DNA of 64,000 bases from RPQJ01 sp963726665 (GCA_963726665.1 CAVSDW010000012.1:186001-250000); one strand, 5' to 3'; positions 38,417 through 48,248 are shown, numbered from the stretch's first letter. Notes: a model not told the origin generated them from the letters alone. Numbers and translations: made by a program.

Positions 38417-38462
38417 TTTTCCTCCGATGCGGGATCGCGGAGCGACGGTCGAAGTCGCGATT

Positions 38463-39632
38463 TCAGGAGCGGATCAGGTGGCGGCCGAGTTCAGAGATCG
38501 AACCGCAGCCGAGCAGGAGCATCGCCCGCTCCATTTCGGTCCGCAGTATCCCGATCGCGTGACTGACGCCGGCTTCGCCGCCCGCGGCGAGCCCGTACAG
38601 CGTGGAGCGGCCGATCATCACCCCGTGTGCGCCGAGCGCCACGGCCTTGAGCACGTCGGAGCCGCGACGGAATCCGCCGTCCACCAGCACCGTGATCCGG
38701 TCGCCGAGTTCGCTCGCCACCGCCGGCAGCAGTTCCACGCCGGACACGCAGGAGTCGAGCTGACGCCCGCCGTGGTTCGAGAGCACGATCCCGTCGACGC
38801 CGGCCTCGACGGATCGTCGCGCGTCCTCGACGCAGAGCAGCCCCTTCACGACGAGCTTGCCGGGCCAGCGCGCGCGGATGCGCTCGATGTCGCGCCACGA
38901 AAGGCGCGAGTTGATCTGCGAGAAACTGTACTTCGCGCCGATCAGCGCCGAGTATTTTCCAGGCGGGAGGAACTCCGCGAGATTCTCGAAGGTCGGCGCG
39001 CCGGACGGGAACATGATCCGCGCGAGCCAGCCCGGGTGACGCAGCACGTCGAGCTTGCTCGCCAGGCTGAGCTGCATTGGCGCCCGGTAATTGCGCTGGT
39101 CCCACTCACGCGCGCCGAGCACCGGCGCATCGGCCGTGACCACCAGCACCTCGCAGCCTGCGGCACCCACGCGATCGATGAGACGGTCGACGATGCTCTG
39201 GTCCTTGTATGCGTAGAGCTGGTACCAGTGGTTGCCCTGCACGGCCGCAGCGAGCCTCGCGATCGAGCAGTTGGATGCGGTGCTGAGCGTGAAAGGCACC
39301 CCGGCCTCGGCTGCCGCGCTCGCGAGCGCGAGGTCGCCCTGTTTCCACAGGAGACCGTTGAATCCGGTGGGCGCGATGATGATCGGCAGGTTGACTGCCC
39401 GCCCGAAAATCTCCGTACCGAGGTCCGCCGGCCCTGCCCCGACGAGCGCCCGGGGCAGCCACGTGATCCGCTCGAACACTTCGCGGTTACGGCGCAGGGT
39501 CACCTCGTCTTCCGCGCCGCCCTCGACGTATTCGAAGTTGAAGTTCGGCAGCCGGCGGCGCGCGATGCGCCGCAGGTCCTCGATGGTGATGGCGCGACGG
39601 AAATCGCGGCCGGTGTAGTGCTCGCGCCTCAC
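38463..39632 (-). CDS. FMN-dependent alpha-hydroxyacid dehydrogenase (LldD-like)
   Basis: This 389-residue TIM-barrel flavoprotein of the lactate/mandelate dehydrogenase family carries the catalytic histidine in SNHGGRQLD, FMN-binding stretches APTGFNGLLW, LVVKGLL and VLVDGGFRRGSDVLKA, and the N-terminal FNFEYVEGGAEDE. The GTG at 39632 overlaps the upstream stop as GTGA; the open frame beyond it is the shadow of the preceding gene. It would oxidise an L-2-hydroxyacid to a 2-oxoacid and pass electrons to quinone or oxygen. A quinone oxidoreductase lies downstream. Confidence 0.87.
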   Translation of the reverse strand: MRREHYTGRDFRRAITIEDLRRIARRRLPNFNFEYVEGGAEDEVTLRRNREVFERITWLPRALVGAGPADLGTEIFGRAVNLPIIIAPTGFNGLLWKQGDLALASAAAEAGVPFTLSTASNCSIARLAAAVQGNHWYQLYAYKDQSIVDRLIDRVGAAGCEVLVVTADAPVLGAREWDQRNYRAPMQLSLASKLDVLRHPGWLARIMFPSGAPTFENLAEFLPPGKYSALIGAKYSFSQINSRLSWRDIERIRARWPGKLVVKGLLCVEDARRSVEAGVDGIVLSNHGGRQLDSCVSGVELLPAVASELGDRITVLVDGGFRRGSDVLKAVALGAHGVMIGRSTLYGLAAGGEAGVSHAIGILRTEMERAMLLLGCGSISELGRHLIRS

Positions 39633-40579
39633 GGTGCCTTCACCCCGCCCTGCACGAGCTCGGTGATCCTGAGCGCCGTCTCGAGCGCCCGCAGGCCGTC
39701 CTCGCCTGTCACGACCGGGGGACGCCCGGCGCTGATCGACTCCAGGAACGCCTCGATCTCGAGCCTGAGCGCGTCGCCCTGCTCGTAGGTGCGTTCCTCG
39801 ATGGATACCTGGCCCAGCGCCGCTCCCGAACCCTCGGGTGGCTTGCGAACGACGGTGAGCACCTTCTGCTGCAGGTCGATCGACACGTACGCGTCGTCCT
39901 GGAAGATCCGCAGCTTCCGTTCCATCTTCATGCTGATGCGGCTGGCGGTCGTGTTCGCGACGCAGCCATTCGCATAACGGATGCGGGCGTTGGCGATGTC
40001 GAGGCCCGAGGAGAACACCGACGTGCCGACCGCGTCGATCGACTCGATCGGCGCGCGCACCAGGCTCTGGATCAAGTCGATGTCGTGGATCATCAGGTCC
40101 AGTACGACGTTCACGTCGGTGCCGCGCTCCTTGAACGGCGCAAGCCTGTGCGATTCGACGAAGCGCGGCGTGCCGAGCGTGCCCTCGAGCGCTCGGATCG
40201 CGGGATTGAACCGCTCGAGGTGGCCCACCTGCAGGATGCGTCCGCGGCGCGCGGCGATCTCGATCAGGCTGCGCGCCTCCTCGAGCGTCTCGGTGACCGG
40301 CTTCTCGACCAGCACGTGGACCCCGTGCTCGAGGCACTCGCGCGCGATCGCGTAGTGAGCCGGCGTCGGGGTCGCGATGCTCACCGCATCCACCTCGCCC
40401 AGCAACTCGCGGAAGTCCGCGACGGGCCGGCAGCCGACTTCGGCGGCGACGCGATCACGCGCGGCCGGATCGGCATCCGCGACGGCCACCAGCCGCGACT
40501 GCGGGAGGGAAGCGTATTTCTGGGCGTGGAACCGGCCCAGATAGCCGACGCCGATGACGGCGGTGCGTACGGTCTGCAT
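39629..40579 (-). CDS. Gfo/Idh/MocA-family NAD(P)-dependent oxidoreductase
   Basis: This 316-residue dehydrogenase starts at ATG 40579 with the nucleotide motif VRTAVIGVGYLGRFHAQKYA. The family block LVEKPVTETLEEARSLIE carries the catalytic lysine (EKP), and the C-terminal domain has DLMIHDIDLIQSLV. Its closest look-alikes are the UDP-N-acetylglucosamine 3-dehydrogenases (GnnA-like) found near lipid A genes in some proteobacteria. No lipid A gene is present here, so the sugar substrate is open. It is coupled by GTGA overlap to the FMN dehydrogenase. Confidence 0.85.
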   Translation of the reverse strand: MQTVRTAVIGVGYLGRFHAQKYASLPQSRLVAVADADPAARDRVAAEVGCRPVADFRELLGEVDAVSIATPTPAHYAIARECLEHGVHVLVEKPVTETLEEARSLIEIAARRGRILQVGHLERFNPAIRALEGTLGTPRFVESHRLAPFKERGTDVNVVLDLMIHDIDLIQSLVRAPIESIDAVGTSVFSSGLDIANARIRYANGCVANTTASRISMKMERKLRIFQDDAYVSIDLQQKVLTVVRKPPEGSGAALGQVSIEERTYEQGDALRLEIEAFLESISAGRPPVVTGEDGLRALETALRITELVQGGVKAP

Positions 40580-40640
40580 GCTCGCGATCGTCCTCTGAGG
40601 GCTATTGCGGTTCCCGCCGCCCGGACGCAGGATGCCGCAG

Positions 40641-40901
40641 ATGAAGTCGAGAAACCACATCCGCTGGGTGGTCGCGGCGCTGGTCTTCGGCGCCGCCGTG
40701 CTGCCGTTCCTGGTGTACGCGACGGGCGGGAGGACGCTCGGCCCGTACACCGGCGGAAGCGTGGGCGGGTTTTACGCGAACTTCGTCGCGGATCTCGCTC
40801 GACTCCGCCCGGCCGCCTGGACGCTGCTGGTCGGTCCGGCCGCGCTCGTCCTCGTCTGGCGCGTCCTCGCAGGGTATGCTTGGCGCGACGACGCGGATTA
40901 A
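40641..40901 (+). CDS. Small membrane protein of unknown function
   Basis: I do not recognise this 86-residue protein. It starts MKSRNHIRWVVAALVFGAAV, giving one membrane span near the N-terminus and a second near residues 55-75 (AAWTLLVGPAALVLVWRVLA). An earlier in-frame ATG at 40605 is possible but adds a proline-rich stretch. It diverges from the Gfo/Idh gene. Its TAA stop overlaps the next ATG as TAATG, so the next small gene is probably translationally coupled to it. Confidence 0.6.
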   Translation: MKSRNHIRWVVAALVFGAAVLPFLVYATGGRTLGPYTGGSVGGFYANFVADLARLRPAAWTLLVGPAALVLVWRVLAGYAWRDDAD

Positions 40902-41155
40902 TGACCGACGCGCGGAGACCGGCCATGGGGACCCTGCAGTCATGGTGGCGGAAGCTGACGGGCAAGGCGCCGGAGGCCCCCGTGAGCATTCCGAAGCCCG
41001 TGCCCCGCAAAGCCCCGCCGGCCGAGGGGCTGGGACTCGCCGAGGACCCGAAGGCCAAGGGACCGGGAAAAGTGGGCCCCGCTGGGTTCGACCCGTACTC
41101 GAGCGATGCAGGCTACTCGAAGCCGCACTCCTGGGAACGCGTCGACCACGACTGA
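40901..41155 (+). CDS. Small proline/lysine-rich protein of unknown function
   Basis: This is an 84-residue protein if started at the TAATG overlap (40901), or 76 residues from ATG 40925 (MGTLQSWWRKLTGK). It has no membrane span and is rich in Pro, Lys and Gly in the middle (SIPKPVPRKAPPAEG). The C-terminal block GFDPYSSDAGYSKPHSWERVDHD is acidic and aromatic and looks conserved rather than random. Coupled translation with the upstream small membrane protein suggests they work together. The function is unknown. Confidence 0.6.
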   Translation: MTDARRPAMGTLQSWWRKLTGKAPEAPVSIPKPVPRKAPPAEGLGLAEDPKAKGPGKVGPAGFDPYSSDAGYSKPHSWERVDHD

Positions 41156-41216
41156 GCAGCACGCACGGCGGGGCCTTTCCCCGTCCCGGTCAAGGGGGAG
41201 GCCCGGGAAGCGGCAG

Positions 41217-41510
41217 TCACGGCCTTGTGGACCAGTACAGGGCTGCCAGCGACGCGAGCGCACCCCACATCGCGAGCTGTGCCCAGCGTCGCCAGGGACG
41301 CTCGCGTGCCTGCCCGATGAAACTGGCGGCGGCCAGCGCTGTCAAACCCGAGAATAGCGCCAGGTAGCTGGCAAGCAGCGGAAGCTCGGAACGGAACTGC
41401 GGAAACTCGCCGGACAGCACCAGGAACACGACCAGGGTCGCGCCGAGCCCGAAGGTGGTGGCGGCCGACGAGCCGAGGACGATGCCGGTGAGTACTGTGA
41501 GTGGTCGCAC
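41217..41510 (-). CDS. Small three-span membrane protein of unknown function
   Basis: This is a 97-residue hydrophobic protein with a GTG start at 41510. Three predicted spans are LTVLTGIVLGSSAATTFGLG, SYLALFSGLTALAAASFI and LAMWGALASLAALYW, with a charged RERPWRRW loop between the second and third. I do not recognise a family. It converges on the preceding small plus-strand gene and diverges from the protease gene by about 90 bases. Confidence 0.65.
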   Translation of the reverse strand: MRPLTVLTGIVLGSSAATTFGLGATLVVFLVLSGEFPQFRSELPLLASYLALFSGLTALAAASFIGQARERPWRRWAQLAMWGALASLAALYWSTRP

Positions 41511-41601
41511 AGGTGTCGCGGTCGCACGACACGACAGCCCTTGAGTCCCGGCCGCGGTGTCTCTAGCCTAGTTGGTTGAACAATCGAATCGAGGTCGCGA
41601 A

Positions 41602-43743
41602 GTGTATCAGGCAGGTGATCGGGAAGAGACGTCGTCGAGGCGCCGGAACAGGGGCCGTGGCGGCGCTACGGCCTTTGCGGCCGCGGTGGTCGCCGCCTGC
41701 ACCCTGCTGCTCGGGACGGCGCGCGCGCCGTCGGCCGCACCCGCTGCGAACGGGGCGGACCTCGCGCCGACCGATCGCGAGGCCAAGGTGTCGCGCCTCG
41801 TGGGCAGCGTCTTCGAGCGCTCGCACTACCGGCAGGCGCCGATCAACGATCCGATCTCCTCGCTCGTGCTCGACCGCTACGTCGAATCCCTGGACGGCAA
41901 TCGCAGCTACTTCCTCGCGAGCGACATCCAGGACTTCGAGCGCTACCGCTACCAGCTGGACGATGCGATTTCCGAGGGACGGCTCGACCCCGCGTTCGCG
42001 GTCTTCAACCGCTTCCAGGCCCGCAACCGCGAGCGCATGGCCTACGCGCTATCGGCGCTCAAGACCGAGCCCGACTTCACGCTGCAGGAATCGTTCGAGT
42101 TCGACCGCGAGAAGGCGCCCTGGGCCACGACCCAGGCGGAGCTCGACGAGATCTGGCGCAAGCGGGTCAAGAACGACGCGCTGTCGCTGATGCTCGCCGA
42201 CAAGACCTGGCCCGAGGCGCGCGACATCCTGCAGAAGCGCTACGAGCGCGCCTCGAAGCGCAGCGAACAGGTGACGTCGGACGACGTGTTCGAGAACTTC
42301 ATGAACTCGTTCGCGAGCGTGTTCGACCCGCACTCCAATTACTTCTCGCCGCGGAATTCAGAGGAATACCGCATCCAGATGAGCCTGTCCTACCAGGGCA
42401 TCGGCGCGTCCCTGCAGGTGGTGGACGATTTCGTCACGATCATGGAGATCCTCCCCGGCGGGTCGGCGCAGGAGAGCGGCGACCTCAAGGCCACGGACCG
42501 TATCCTGGCCGTCGGCCAGGGCAAAGCCGGCGAGCTCGTGGACGTCGTGGGCTGGAGGCTCGACGACGTGGTGGACCTGATCCGCGGCCCGGGCGGCTCG
42601 TTCGTTCGCCTGCAGATCCAGTCGGGCGGCGGGGCGCCGGGCGCGGCCGAACGCGTCATCACCCTGCCCCGCAAGAAGATCACGCTCGAGACGCAGGCGG
42701 CGAAGAAGGAGCTGCGCAAGGTGAAGCGCGGCGACAAGGAGCTCAAGATCGGCGTCATCGACGTACCCTCCTTCTACCAGGACTTCGACGCGCGGACGGC
42801 CGGCGACGAGAACTACCGGAGCACCACGCGGGACGTGCGTCGCCTCATCGAGGAATTCCAGAAGGACGGCGGGATCGACGGGCTGGTGCTCGACCTGCGC
42901 GAGAACGGCGGCGGGCACCTCACCGAGGCGATCGGCCTCGTGAACCTGTTCGTGCCGAAGGGTCCGGTGGTGCAGCTGCGGGAGGCCGGCGGCAAGGTCG
43001 AAGTCCTCGAATCGGACGACCAGGGCGTCGCGTACTCGGGCCCGCTCACGATCCTCGTGGATCGGTTCAGTGCCTCGGCTTCGGAAATCTTCGCCGCAGC
43101 CATGCAGGACTACGGGCGCGGCATCGTGATCGGCCAGGAAACCTACGGCAAGGGATCGGTACAGAACCTCTACCCGCTCGACCGCTTCGCGCTCGGGCAG
43201 GACCCGGGCTACGGCCAGCTCACCGTGACCATCGGCATGTACTACCGGGTCACCGGCGAGAGCACGCAGAACCGTGGCGTACAGCCGGACATCAGCCTGC
43301 CCTCCGCGATCAGCATCGAGGAGGTCGGCGAGAGCTCCCGCAAGGGCGCGCTGCCCTGGAACCGCATCAAGACCGCGACGTTCAAGCCCGAAGGCTCGGT
43401 GGCCCCCGTGCTCGGCGAGTTGCAGCGGGACCACGAGGCGCGCGTCGCGAACGACCCCGACTTCCGCTTTGCGGCAGGCGAGATCGCCGCAATCGACGCC
43501 ATGCGCAAGGAGAAGAGCATTTCTCTCAACCTCAAGGAACGGCAGGCCGAGCGCGAGCGAATGAGCCAGGAGCGGCTTGCGCGCGAAAATACCCGCCGGA
43601 CGGCACTGGGCGAGGCGCCGCTCAAGACGGTGGACGAGATCAAGGACCCGCCGGACGCCATGCTGGCCGAGGCGGCGCAGATCACCGCCGACTACGTGGA
43701 ACTCGAGCCCAGGCTCGTCGCACGGGCAGGCAACGGCGGCTGA
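41602..43743 (+). CDS. prc: Carboxy-terminal processing (tail-specific) protease Prc/Tsp
   Basis: This periplasmic serine protease of about 713 residues has a signal peptide (TAFAAAVVAACTLLLGTA), an N-terminal helical domain, a PDZ domain around LPGGSAQESGDLKATDRILAVGQG, and the S41 catalytic core. The catalytic serine is in RFSASASEIFAAAMQDYGRG and the lysine in ETYGKGSVQNLYPL, 25 residues apart as in E. coli Prc. The C-terminal DUF3340-type region is present. It trims C-terminal tails of periplasmic and ssrA-tagged exported proteins and controls cell-wall hydrolases. The GTG at 41602 with GAGG upstream is preferred; an in-frame TTG at 41572 is possible. Confidence 0.9.
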   Translation: MYQAGDREETSSRRRNRGRGGATAFAAAVVAACTLLLGTARAPSAAPAANGADLAPTDREAKVSRLVGSVFERSHYRQAPINDPISSLVLDRYVESLDGNRSYFLASDIQDFERYRYQLDDAISEGRLDPAFAVFNRFQARNRERMAYALSALKTEPDFTLQESFEFDREKAPWATTQAELDEIWRKRVKNDALSLMLADKTWPEARDILQKRYERASKRSEQVTSDDVFENFMNSFASVFDPHSNYFSPRNSEEYRIQMSLSYQGIGASLQVVDDFVTIMEILPGGSAQESGDLKATDRILAVGQGKAGELVDVVGWRLDDVVDLIRGPGGSFVRLQIQSGGGAPGAAERVITLPRKKITLETQAAKKELRKVKRGDKELKIGVIDVPSFYQDFDARTAGDENYRSTTRDVRRLIEEFQKDGGIDGLVLDLRENGGGHLTEAIGLVNLFVPKGPVVQLREAGGKVEVLESDDQGVAYSGPLTILVDRFSASASEIFAAAMQDYGRGIVIGQETYGKGSVQNLYPLDRFALGQDPGYGQLTVTIGMYYRVTGESTQNRGVQPDISLPSAISIEEVGESSRKGALPWNRIKTATFKPEGSVAPVLGELQRDHEARVANDPDFRFAAGEIAAIDAMRKEKSISLNLKERQAERERMSQERLARENTRRTALGEAPLKTVDEIKDPPDAMLAEAAQITADYVELEPRLVARAGNGG

Positions 43744-43788
43744 GCCAGGCGCCGCGGGTCGCCACCAGCCCTGACGGCGGTGTTTTAC

Positions 43789-43817
43789 TTGACTAGAACA
43801 CTATAGATCCATAGGAT
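43789..43817 (+). promoter_or_regulatory. Sigma70-type promoter of the RND efflux operon
   Basis: TTGACT (43789-43794) and TAGGAT (43812-43817) are spaced by exactly 17 bases. The MFP start codon is 35 bases downstream. The inner sequence is AT-rich against the local background. No obvious operator palindrome flanks it and no regulator gene is adjacent. Confidence 0.7.
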
Positions 43818-43851
43818 CGCGGGCAATTCGACCGAATCCTGGGGTTTACCC

Positions 43852-44982
43852 GTGTTCAATCCAGCTTTCAGGAACAGGCCGGCGGCGCGTCCGGTCCTGC
43901 CGTACGCCTTGGCAGCAATCCTCGTCCTGGCTTTCGCTGCGGGCTGCAGCGACGGCAAGGCCAAGGGCAAGGACAAGGACGGCGCCGAGGCCGACACCTC
44001 CGTGCCTGTCGAGGTGCAGCCACTCAAGCGGGCACCGATGGTGGCGGTGTACTCAGGCACCGCACCCATCGAGGCGCACGACGAGGCGGAGGTCGTCGCG
44101 AAGGTGGGCGGCGAGGTCCGCCAGATCTTCGTCGAGGAAGGCGACGTCGTGACCTCCGGCCAGGTCCTCGCGCGCCTCGACGGCGACCGCCTCAGGCTCC
44201 AGCTCGCCCAGACGGACGCGAACCTGCGCAAGCTCGAGCGCGACTACAACCGGCAGCTCGAATTGAGCCAGAAGGGACTGGTCGCCAAGGGTACGGCTGA
44301 GAACGCCAAGTTCGACCTCGATGCCCTGCGCGCAGCCTACGACAGTGCCAGGCTCGAACTGAGCTATACGGAGATCCGGGCTCCGATCGCCGGCGTGGTC
44401 TCCGCGAGACACATCAAGCTCGGAAACACCATCAAGCCGAACGACCCGACCTTCCGCGTCACCAACCTCGATCCGCTCGTTGCTTACGTCCACGTACCCG
44501 AGAAGGAATTCCGCAAGCTCGCGGCCGGGCAGTCGGTGGACGTCGTGGTCGACGCGCTCGGCGGTGAGCACTTCCCGGCAAAGATCTCCCGCATCAGCCC
44601 GACGGTGGATCCCCAGACCGGCACTTTCCGGGCCGAGATCGAAGTCCCGGATGCCACGCGCCACCTGAAGCCAGGCATGTTCGCGCGCGTCAACGTCGTA
44701 TACGAGCGGCGCGACGACGCGCTGCAGCTGCCGCGCAGCGCGATCCTCGATGCGGAAGGCGACCAGTCCGTGTTCATAGTGGTCAGCGGCAAGGCCCAGC
44801 AGCGTCGGATCGAGACGGGACTCGTGAACAACGGCTGGGTGGAGGTCGTCAAGGGCCTCAAGGGCGACGAGCAGGTGGTCGTCGTCGGCCAGGCGGGGCT
44901 CAAGTCCGGGACCGCGGTGAAGGTCGTGGACGACTCGGCAACCGCGCAGGCGTCCGCTGGCGGCAAGGCCAAGGCCAAGTAG
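43852..44982 (+). CDS. RND efflux periplasmic adaptor (membrane fusion) lipoprotein
   Basis: This 376-residue adaptor starts at GTG. A lipoprotein signal (YALAAILVLAFAAGCSDG) puts the lipidated cysteine near residue 31. It has the lipoyl/barrel-sandwich motif around EAEVVAKVGGEVRQIFVEEGD, an alpha-helical hairpin, and the matching half-lipoyl SYTEIRAPIAGVVSARH. It bridges inner-membrane RND pumps to an outer-membrane channel. Two pump genes follow at once, 36 bases downstream, but no outer-membrane factor gene is in the window, so a TolC-like partner elsewhere is needed. Confidence 0.88.
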   Translation: MFNPAFRNRPAARPVLPYALAAILVLAFAAGCSDGKAKGKDKDGAEADTSVPVEVQPLKRAPMVAVYSGTAPIEAHDEAEVVAKVGGEVRQIFVEEGDVVTSGQVLARLDGDRLRLQLAQTDANLRKLERDYNRQLELSQKGLVAKGTAENAKFDLDALRAAYDSARLELSYTEIRAPIAGVVSARHIKLGNTIKPNDPTFRVTNLDPLVAYVHVPEKEFRKLAAGQSVDVVVDALGGEHFPAKISRISPTVDPQTGTFRAEIEVPDATRHLKPGMFARVNVVYERRDDALQLPRSAILDAEGDQSVFIVVSGKAQQRRIETGLVNNGWVEVVKGLKGDEQVVVVGQAGLKSGTAVKVVDDSATAQASAGGKAKAK

Positions 44983-45018
44983 CAGCACGCCGACCAGGCG
45001 CCGCTCCGGGGAACCTCA

Positions 45019-48000
45019 ATGCAGCTGATCGACTTTGCGATCCGCCGGCGCGTGACCATCGTCATGTGCACGGTGGCCATCGCGCTCTTCGGCCTCGTTT
45101 CGCTGACGCGGCTGAAAGTGAACCTGCTTCCCGACCTCTCCTACCCGACGATCACCATCCGGACGGAGCTGGCGGGCGCGGCCCCGCTCGAGGTCGAGAC
45201 GCTGGTGACGCGTCCGGTGGAGGAAGCGGTCAGCATCATCCGCAACGTGCGCCAGGTGCGCTCCGTCTCGCGCGCGGGACAGTCCGACGTGATCCTCGAG
45301 TTCGTCTGGGGCACGGACATGGACGTGGCCGGTATCGACGTGCGCGAAAAACTCGACCTCCTGCAATTGCCGCTCGAGGCCAAGCGGCCGCTGCTGCTGC
45401 GATTCGATCCCTCGAGCGAGCCCGTGCTGCGCCTCGCGTTCCTGGAGTCGGGCGAGCGGACGCGGGACGAAAGCGTCGAGCGACTGAAGTCCATGCGGCG
45501 GTTCGCCGAGGACCGGCTCAAGCCCGACCTCGAAGCCGTCGAGGGCTCCGCGGCCGTCAAGGTGAGCGGCGGCTACGAGGACGAGGTCCAGGTACTCGTG
45601 GACCAGCAGAAGCTCGCGCAGCTCGGGCTCTCGATCGACGTCGTGACGCGGCGCATCCGCGCCGAGAACGTCAACCTCTCGGGCGGCCGGCTCGAGCAGG
45701 GCACGCAGCGATTCCTGGTGCGCACGCTGAACGAGTTCGCGTCCATCGAGCAGATGGCGGACGCGATCATCGCCACCCAGGACGGGCAGCCCGTCTACCT
45801 CAAGGACGTGGCCAGGGTCACCCGCGGCTACAAGGACCGCGAGGCGATCACCCGCGTGGACGGTCGCGAGGCCATCGAGCTCGCCGTCTACAAGGAGGGT
45901 GACGCCAACACCGTACTGCTGGCGCAGGGCGTGCAGAAGCGGCTCGAGGACTTCAAGAAGAGCCTGCCCGAGGGCACCGAGGTGCGCACGGTCTACGACC
46001 AGTCCACCTTCATCGCCGCGGCCATCGGCGAAGTGAAGAGCGCCGCGCTGATCGGCGGCCTGCTCGCGATCCTGGTGCTCTACGCGTTCCTGCGGGACGC
46101 CCGCGCCACGCTCATCAGCGGCATCGCCATCCCGGTCTCGGTGCTCGGCACCTTCGTGCTGATGTACGCCTTCGACCTGTCGCTCAACATCATGTCCCTC
46201 GGCGGCATCGCGCTCGCGGTCGGAATGCTGGTCGACAACGCCGTCGTGGTGCTCGAGAGCATCGTGCGAAAGCAGGAGCACGGGATGGAACGTCGCGAGG
46301 CCGCGCGACAGGGCACCGCCGAGGTGGCGATGGCGGTCACCGCCGCGACGCTGACCTCGGTCGCCGTTTTCTTCCCGATGGTGTTCATCACGGGCGTTGC
46401 GGGCCAGCTCTTCCGCGACCAGTCGCTGACGGTCACGTTCGCGCTGTCGTTCTCGCTGGTCGTGGCACTCACGCTCGTGCCCATGCTCGCGGCCGGGCGC
46501 GACGCACCCGAGGCGGTTTCCGGTGACCCCGCTCCGGTCGCCCGCAGACCCTGGCGCATCGAGCGACTGCTTGGGCGCGTGGCAGGCGGACTGCGCGCGG
46601 CATTCCACTGGATCGCCCGCGGCTTCGCGCTGGTCCTGAGCCCGCTGGTCCGGGTGACCCAGGCCGTGAACCGCTGGGCGGACGACCGCTACCCGGGCGC
46701 GATCCGCTGGGCGCTGGCGAACCCGACGAAGACCATCGGTTCGGCGGCCGCGCTCTTCGTGCTCACGCTGGTCCTGATTCTGCCCCGCCTCGGCACGGAG
46801 CTCATTCCCCAGATGTCGCAGGGCGAGTTCAACGTCGACATCCGCCTCGCACCGGGGACGCCGCTCGAGCAGACCGATCGCACCATTCGCGCTGCCCAGC
46901 TGGCCAGCACGAAGCTCGACGACCTCGCGCTCGCCTACTCCGTCGCTGGAACCGGCAACCGGCTCGACGCAAACCCCGTCGACGCTGGCGAGAACACCGG
47001 CCGGCTCAGCATCACGCTGCAGAAGGGTGCGCGTCGGGCCGACGAAGACGCCGCGATGACCAGCCTGCGCAGCAGCCTCGACGACCTGCCGGGCGTGCAG
47101 TACCGGTTCAGCCGGCCCGCGCTCTTCAGCATGTCCACGCCGCTCGAGGTCGTGGTGTCGGGCTACGATCTCGACCGCCTCAAGGCCGCGGCCGAGCAGG
47201 TGCGTTCAAGGATGCTGGCGGACCAGCGCTTCGCCGACGTGAAGACCACGGTCGAGGCCGGCAACCCCGAAATCCAGGTCGTGTTCGACCAGGAGCGCGC
47301 GTCCCAGCTCGGGCTCGCCGTGCGCGACATCGCCGACCGCCTCGTGAACAGCGTGCGCGGCGAGGTCGCAACCCGCTACAAGCTGCGGGAGAAGCAGATC
47401 GACGTGCTGGTGCGCAGCGTGGACACGCGCGCGGCGTCCATCGAGGAAGTGCGCAACCTGATCGTGAACCCCGGCAGCGAGCACCCCGTGACGCTGAGCT
47501 CGGTCGCCGACGTGCAGCTCGCGGTGGGTCCTGCCGAGGTTCGCCGCGTCGGGCAGGAGCGCGTGGCCGTCATCTCGGCGAACCTTGCGCAGGGCGATCT
47601 CGGCACGGCGATCGCGGCCCTCCAGCAGATCGTGTCCGAGGTGCAGCTGCCGGTCGGAACGACCGCGTTCCTGTCGGGGCAGAGCGAGGAGATGAAGGAC
47701 TCCTTCCGCTCGCTGCAGTTCGTGCTGCTGCTGGCGATCTTCCTCGTCTACCTGGTCATGGCCTCGCAGTTCGAGTCACTGATCCACCCGTTCGTCATCC
47801 TGCTCACCATCCCGCTCGCGATCACGGGCGCGGTGTGGGCGCTGTGGCTCACGCACACGACCGTGAACGTCGTGGCCTACATCGGCCTCATCATGCTGGC
47901 CGGCATCGTGGTGAACCAGTCCATCGTCCTCATCGACGCGGTCAACAAGGCCCGGGAGCGCGGGCTCGCCAAGCACGACGCGATCGTCGAGGCTGGCAAG

Positions 48001-48240
48001 CTGCGCCTGCGGCCGATCCTGATCACGAAGCTCACGACCATCCTCGGCCTGATGCCGATGGCACTCGGCCTCGGCGAGGGTGCGGAAGTTCGCGCACCGA
48101 TGGCGATCACCGTGATCGGCGGCGTGCTGCTCACGACCTTCCTCACACTGCTGGTGATCCCGGTGGTGTACGCCGTGCTGGACCGCAAGACCTACGTTGT
48201 GCATCCCGAGGCTGCTCCCTCCCCTGCCGCCACCGGCTGA
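45019..48240 (+). CDS. RND family inner-membrane efflux pump (first of two)
   Basis: This 1073-residue pump of the HAE/AcrB superfamily begins MQLIDFAIRRRVTIVMCTVA. It has the two-fold RND repeat: transmembrane helix 1, periplasmic porter loop, helices 2-6, then the same pattern again. Helix 4 carries the proton-relay aspartate in GMLVDNAVVVLES. The second half ends with LAGIVVNQSIVLIDAVNKAR. An insert of about 70 residues (near 490-560) joins the two halves. It works as a trimer driven by proton flow. The second pump gene starts 8 bases after its stop, so a heteromeric MdtB/MdtC-like arrangement is possible. Confidence 0.88.
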   Translation: MQLIDFAIRRRVTIVMCTVAIALFGLVSLTRLKVNLLPDLSYPTITIRTELAGAAPLEVETLVTRPVEEAVSIIRNVRQVRSVSRAGQSDVILEFVWGTDMDVAGIDVREKLDLLQLPLEAKRPLLLRFDPSSEPVLRLAFLESGERTRDESVERLKSMRRFAEDRLKPDLEAVEGSAAVKVSGGYEDEVQVLVDQQKLAQLGLSIDVVTRRIRAENVNLSGGRLEQGTQRFLVRTLNEFASIEQMADAIIATQDGQPVYLKDVARVTRGYKDREAITRVDGREAIELAVYKEGDANTVLLAQGVQKRLEDFKKSLPEGTEVRTVYDQSTFIAAAIGEVKSAALIGGLLAILVLYAFLRDARATLISGIAIPVSVLGTFVLMYAFDLSLNIMSLGGIALAVGMLVDNAVVVLESIVRKQEHGMERREAARQGTAEVAMAVTAATLTSVAVFFPMVFITGVAGQLFRDQSLTVTFALSFSLVVALTLVPMLAAGRDAPEAVSGDPAPVARRPWRIERLLGRVAGGLRAAFHWIARGFALVLSPLVRVTQAVNRWADDRYPGAIRWALANPTKTIGSAAALFVLTLVLILPRLGTELIPQMSQGEFNVDIRLAPGTPLEQTDRTIRAAQLASTKLDDLALAYSVAGTGNRLDANPVDAGENTGRLSITLQKGARRADEDAAMTSLRSSLDDLPGVQYRFSRPALFSMSTPLEVVVSGYDLDRLKAAAEQVRSRMLADQRFADVKTTVEAGNPEIQVVFDQERASQLGLAVRDIADRLVNSVRGEVATRYKLREKQIDVLVRSVDTRAASIEEVRNLIVNPGSEHPVTLSSVADVQLAVGPAEVRRVGQERVAVISANLAQGDLGTAIAALQQIVSEVQLPVGTTAFLSGQSEEMKDSFRSLQFVLLLAIFLVYLVMASQFESLIHPFVILLTIPLAITGAVWALWLTHTTVNVVAYIGLIMLAGIVVNQSIVLIDAVNKARERGLAKHDAIVEAGKLRLRPILITKLTTILGLMPMALGLGEGAEVRAPMAITVIGGVLLTTFLTLLVIPVVYAVLDRKTYVVHPEAAPSPAATG

Positions 48241-48248
48241 GGCCTGCC

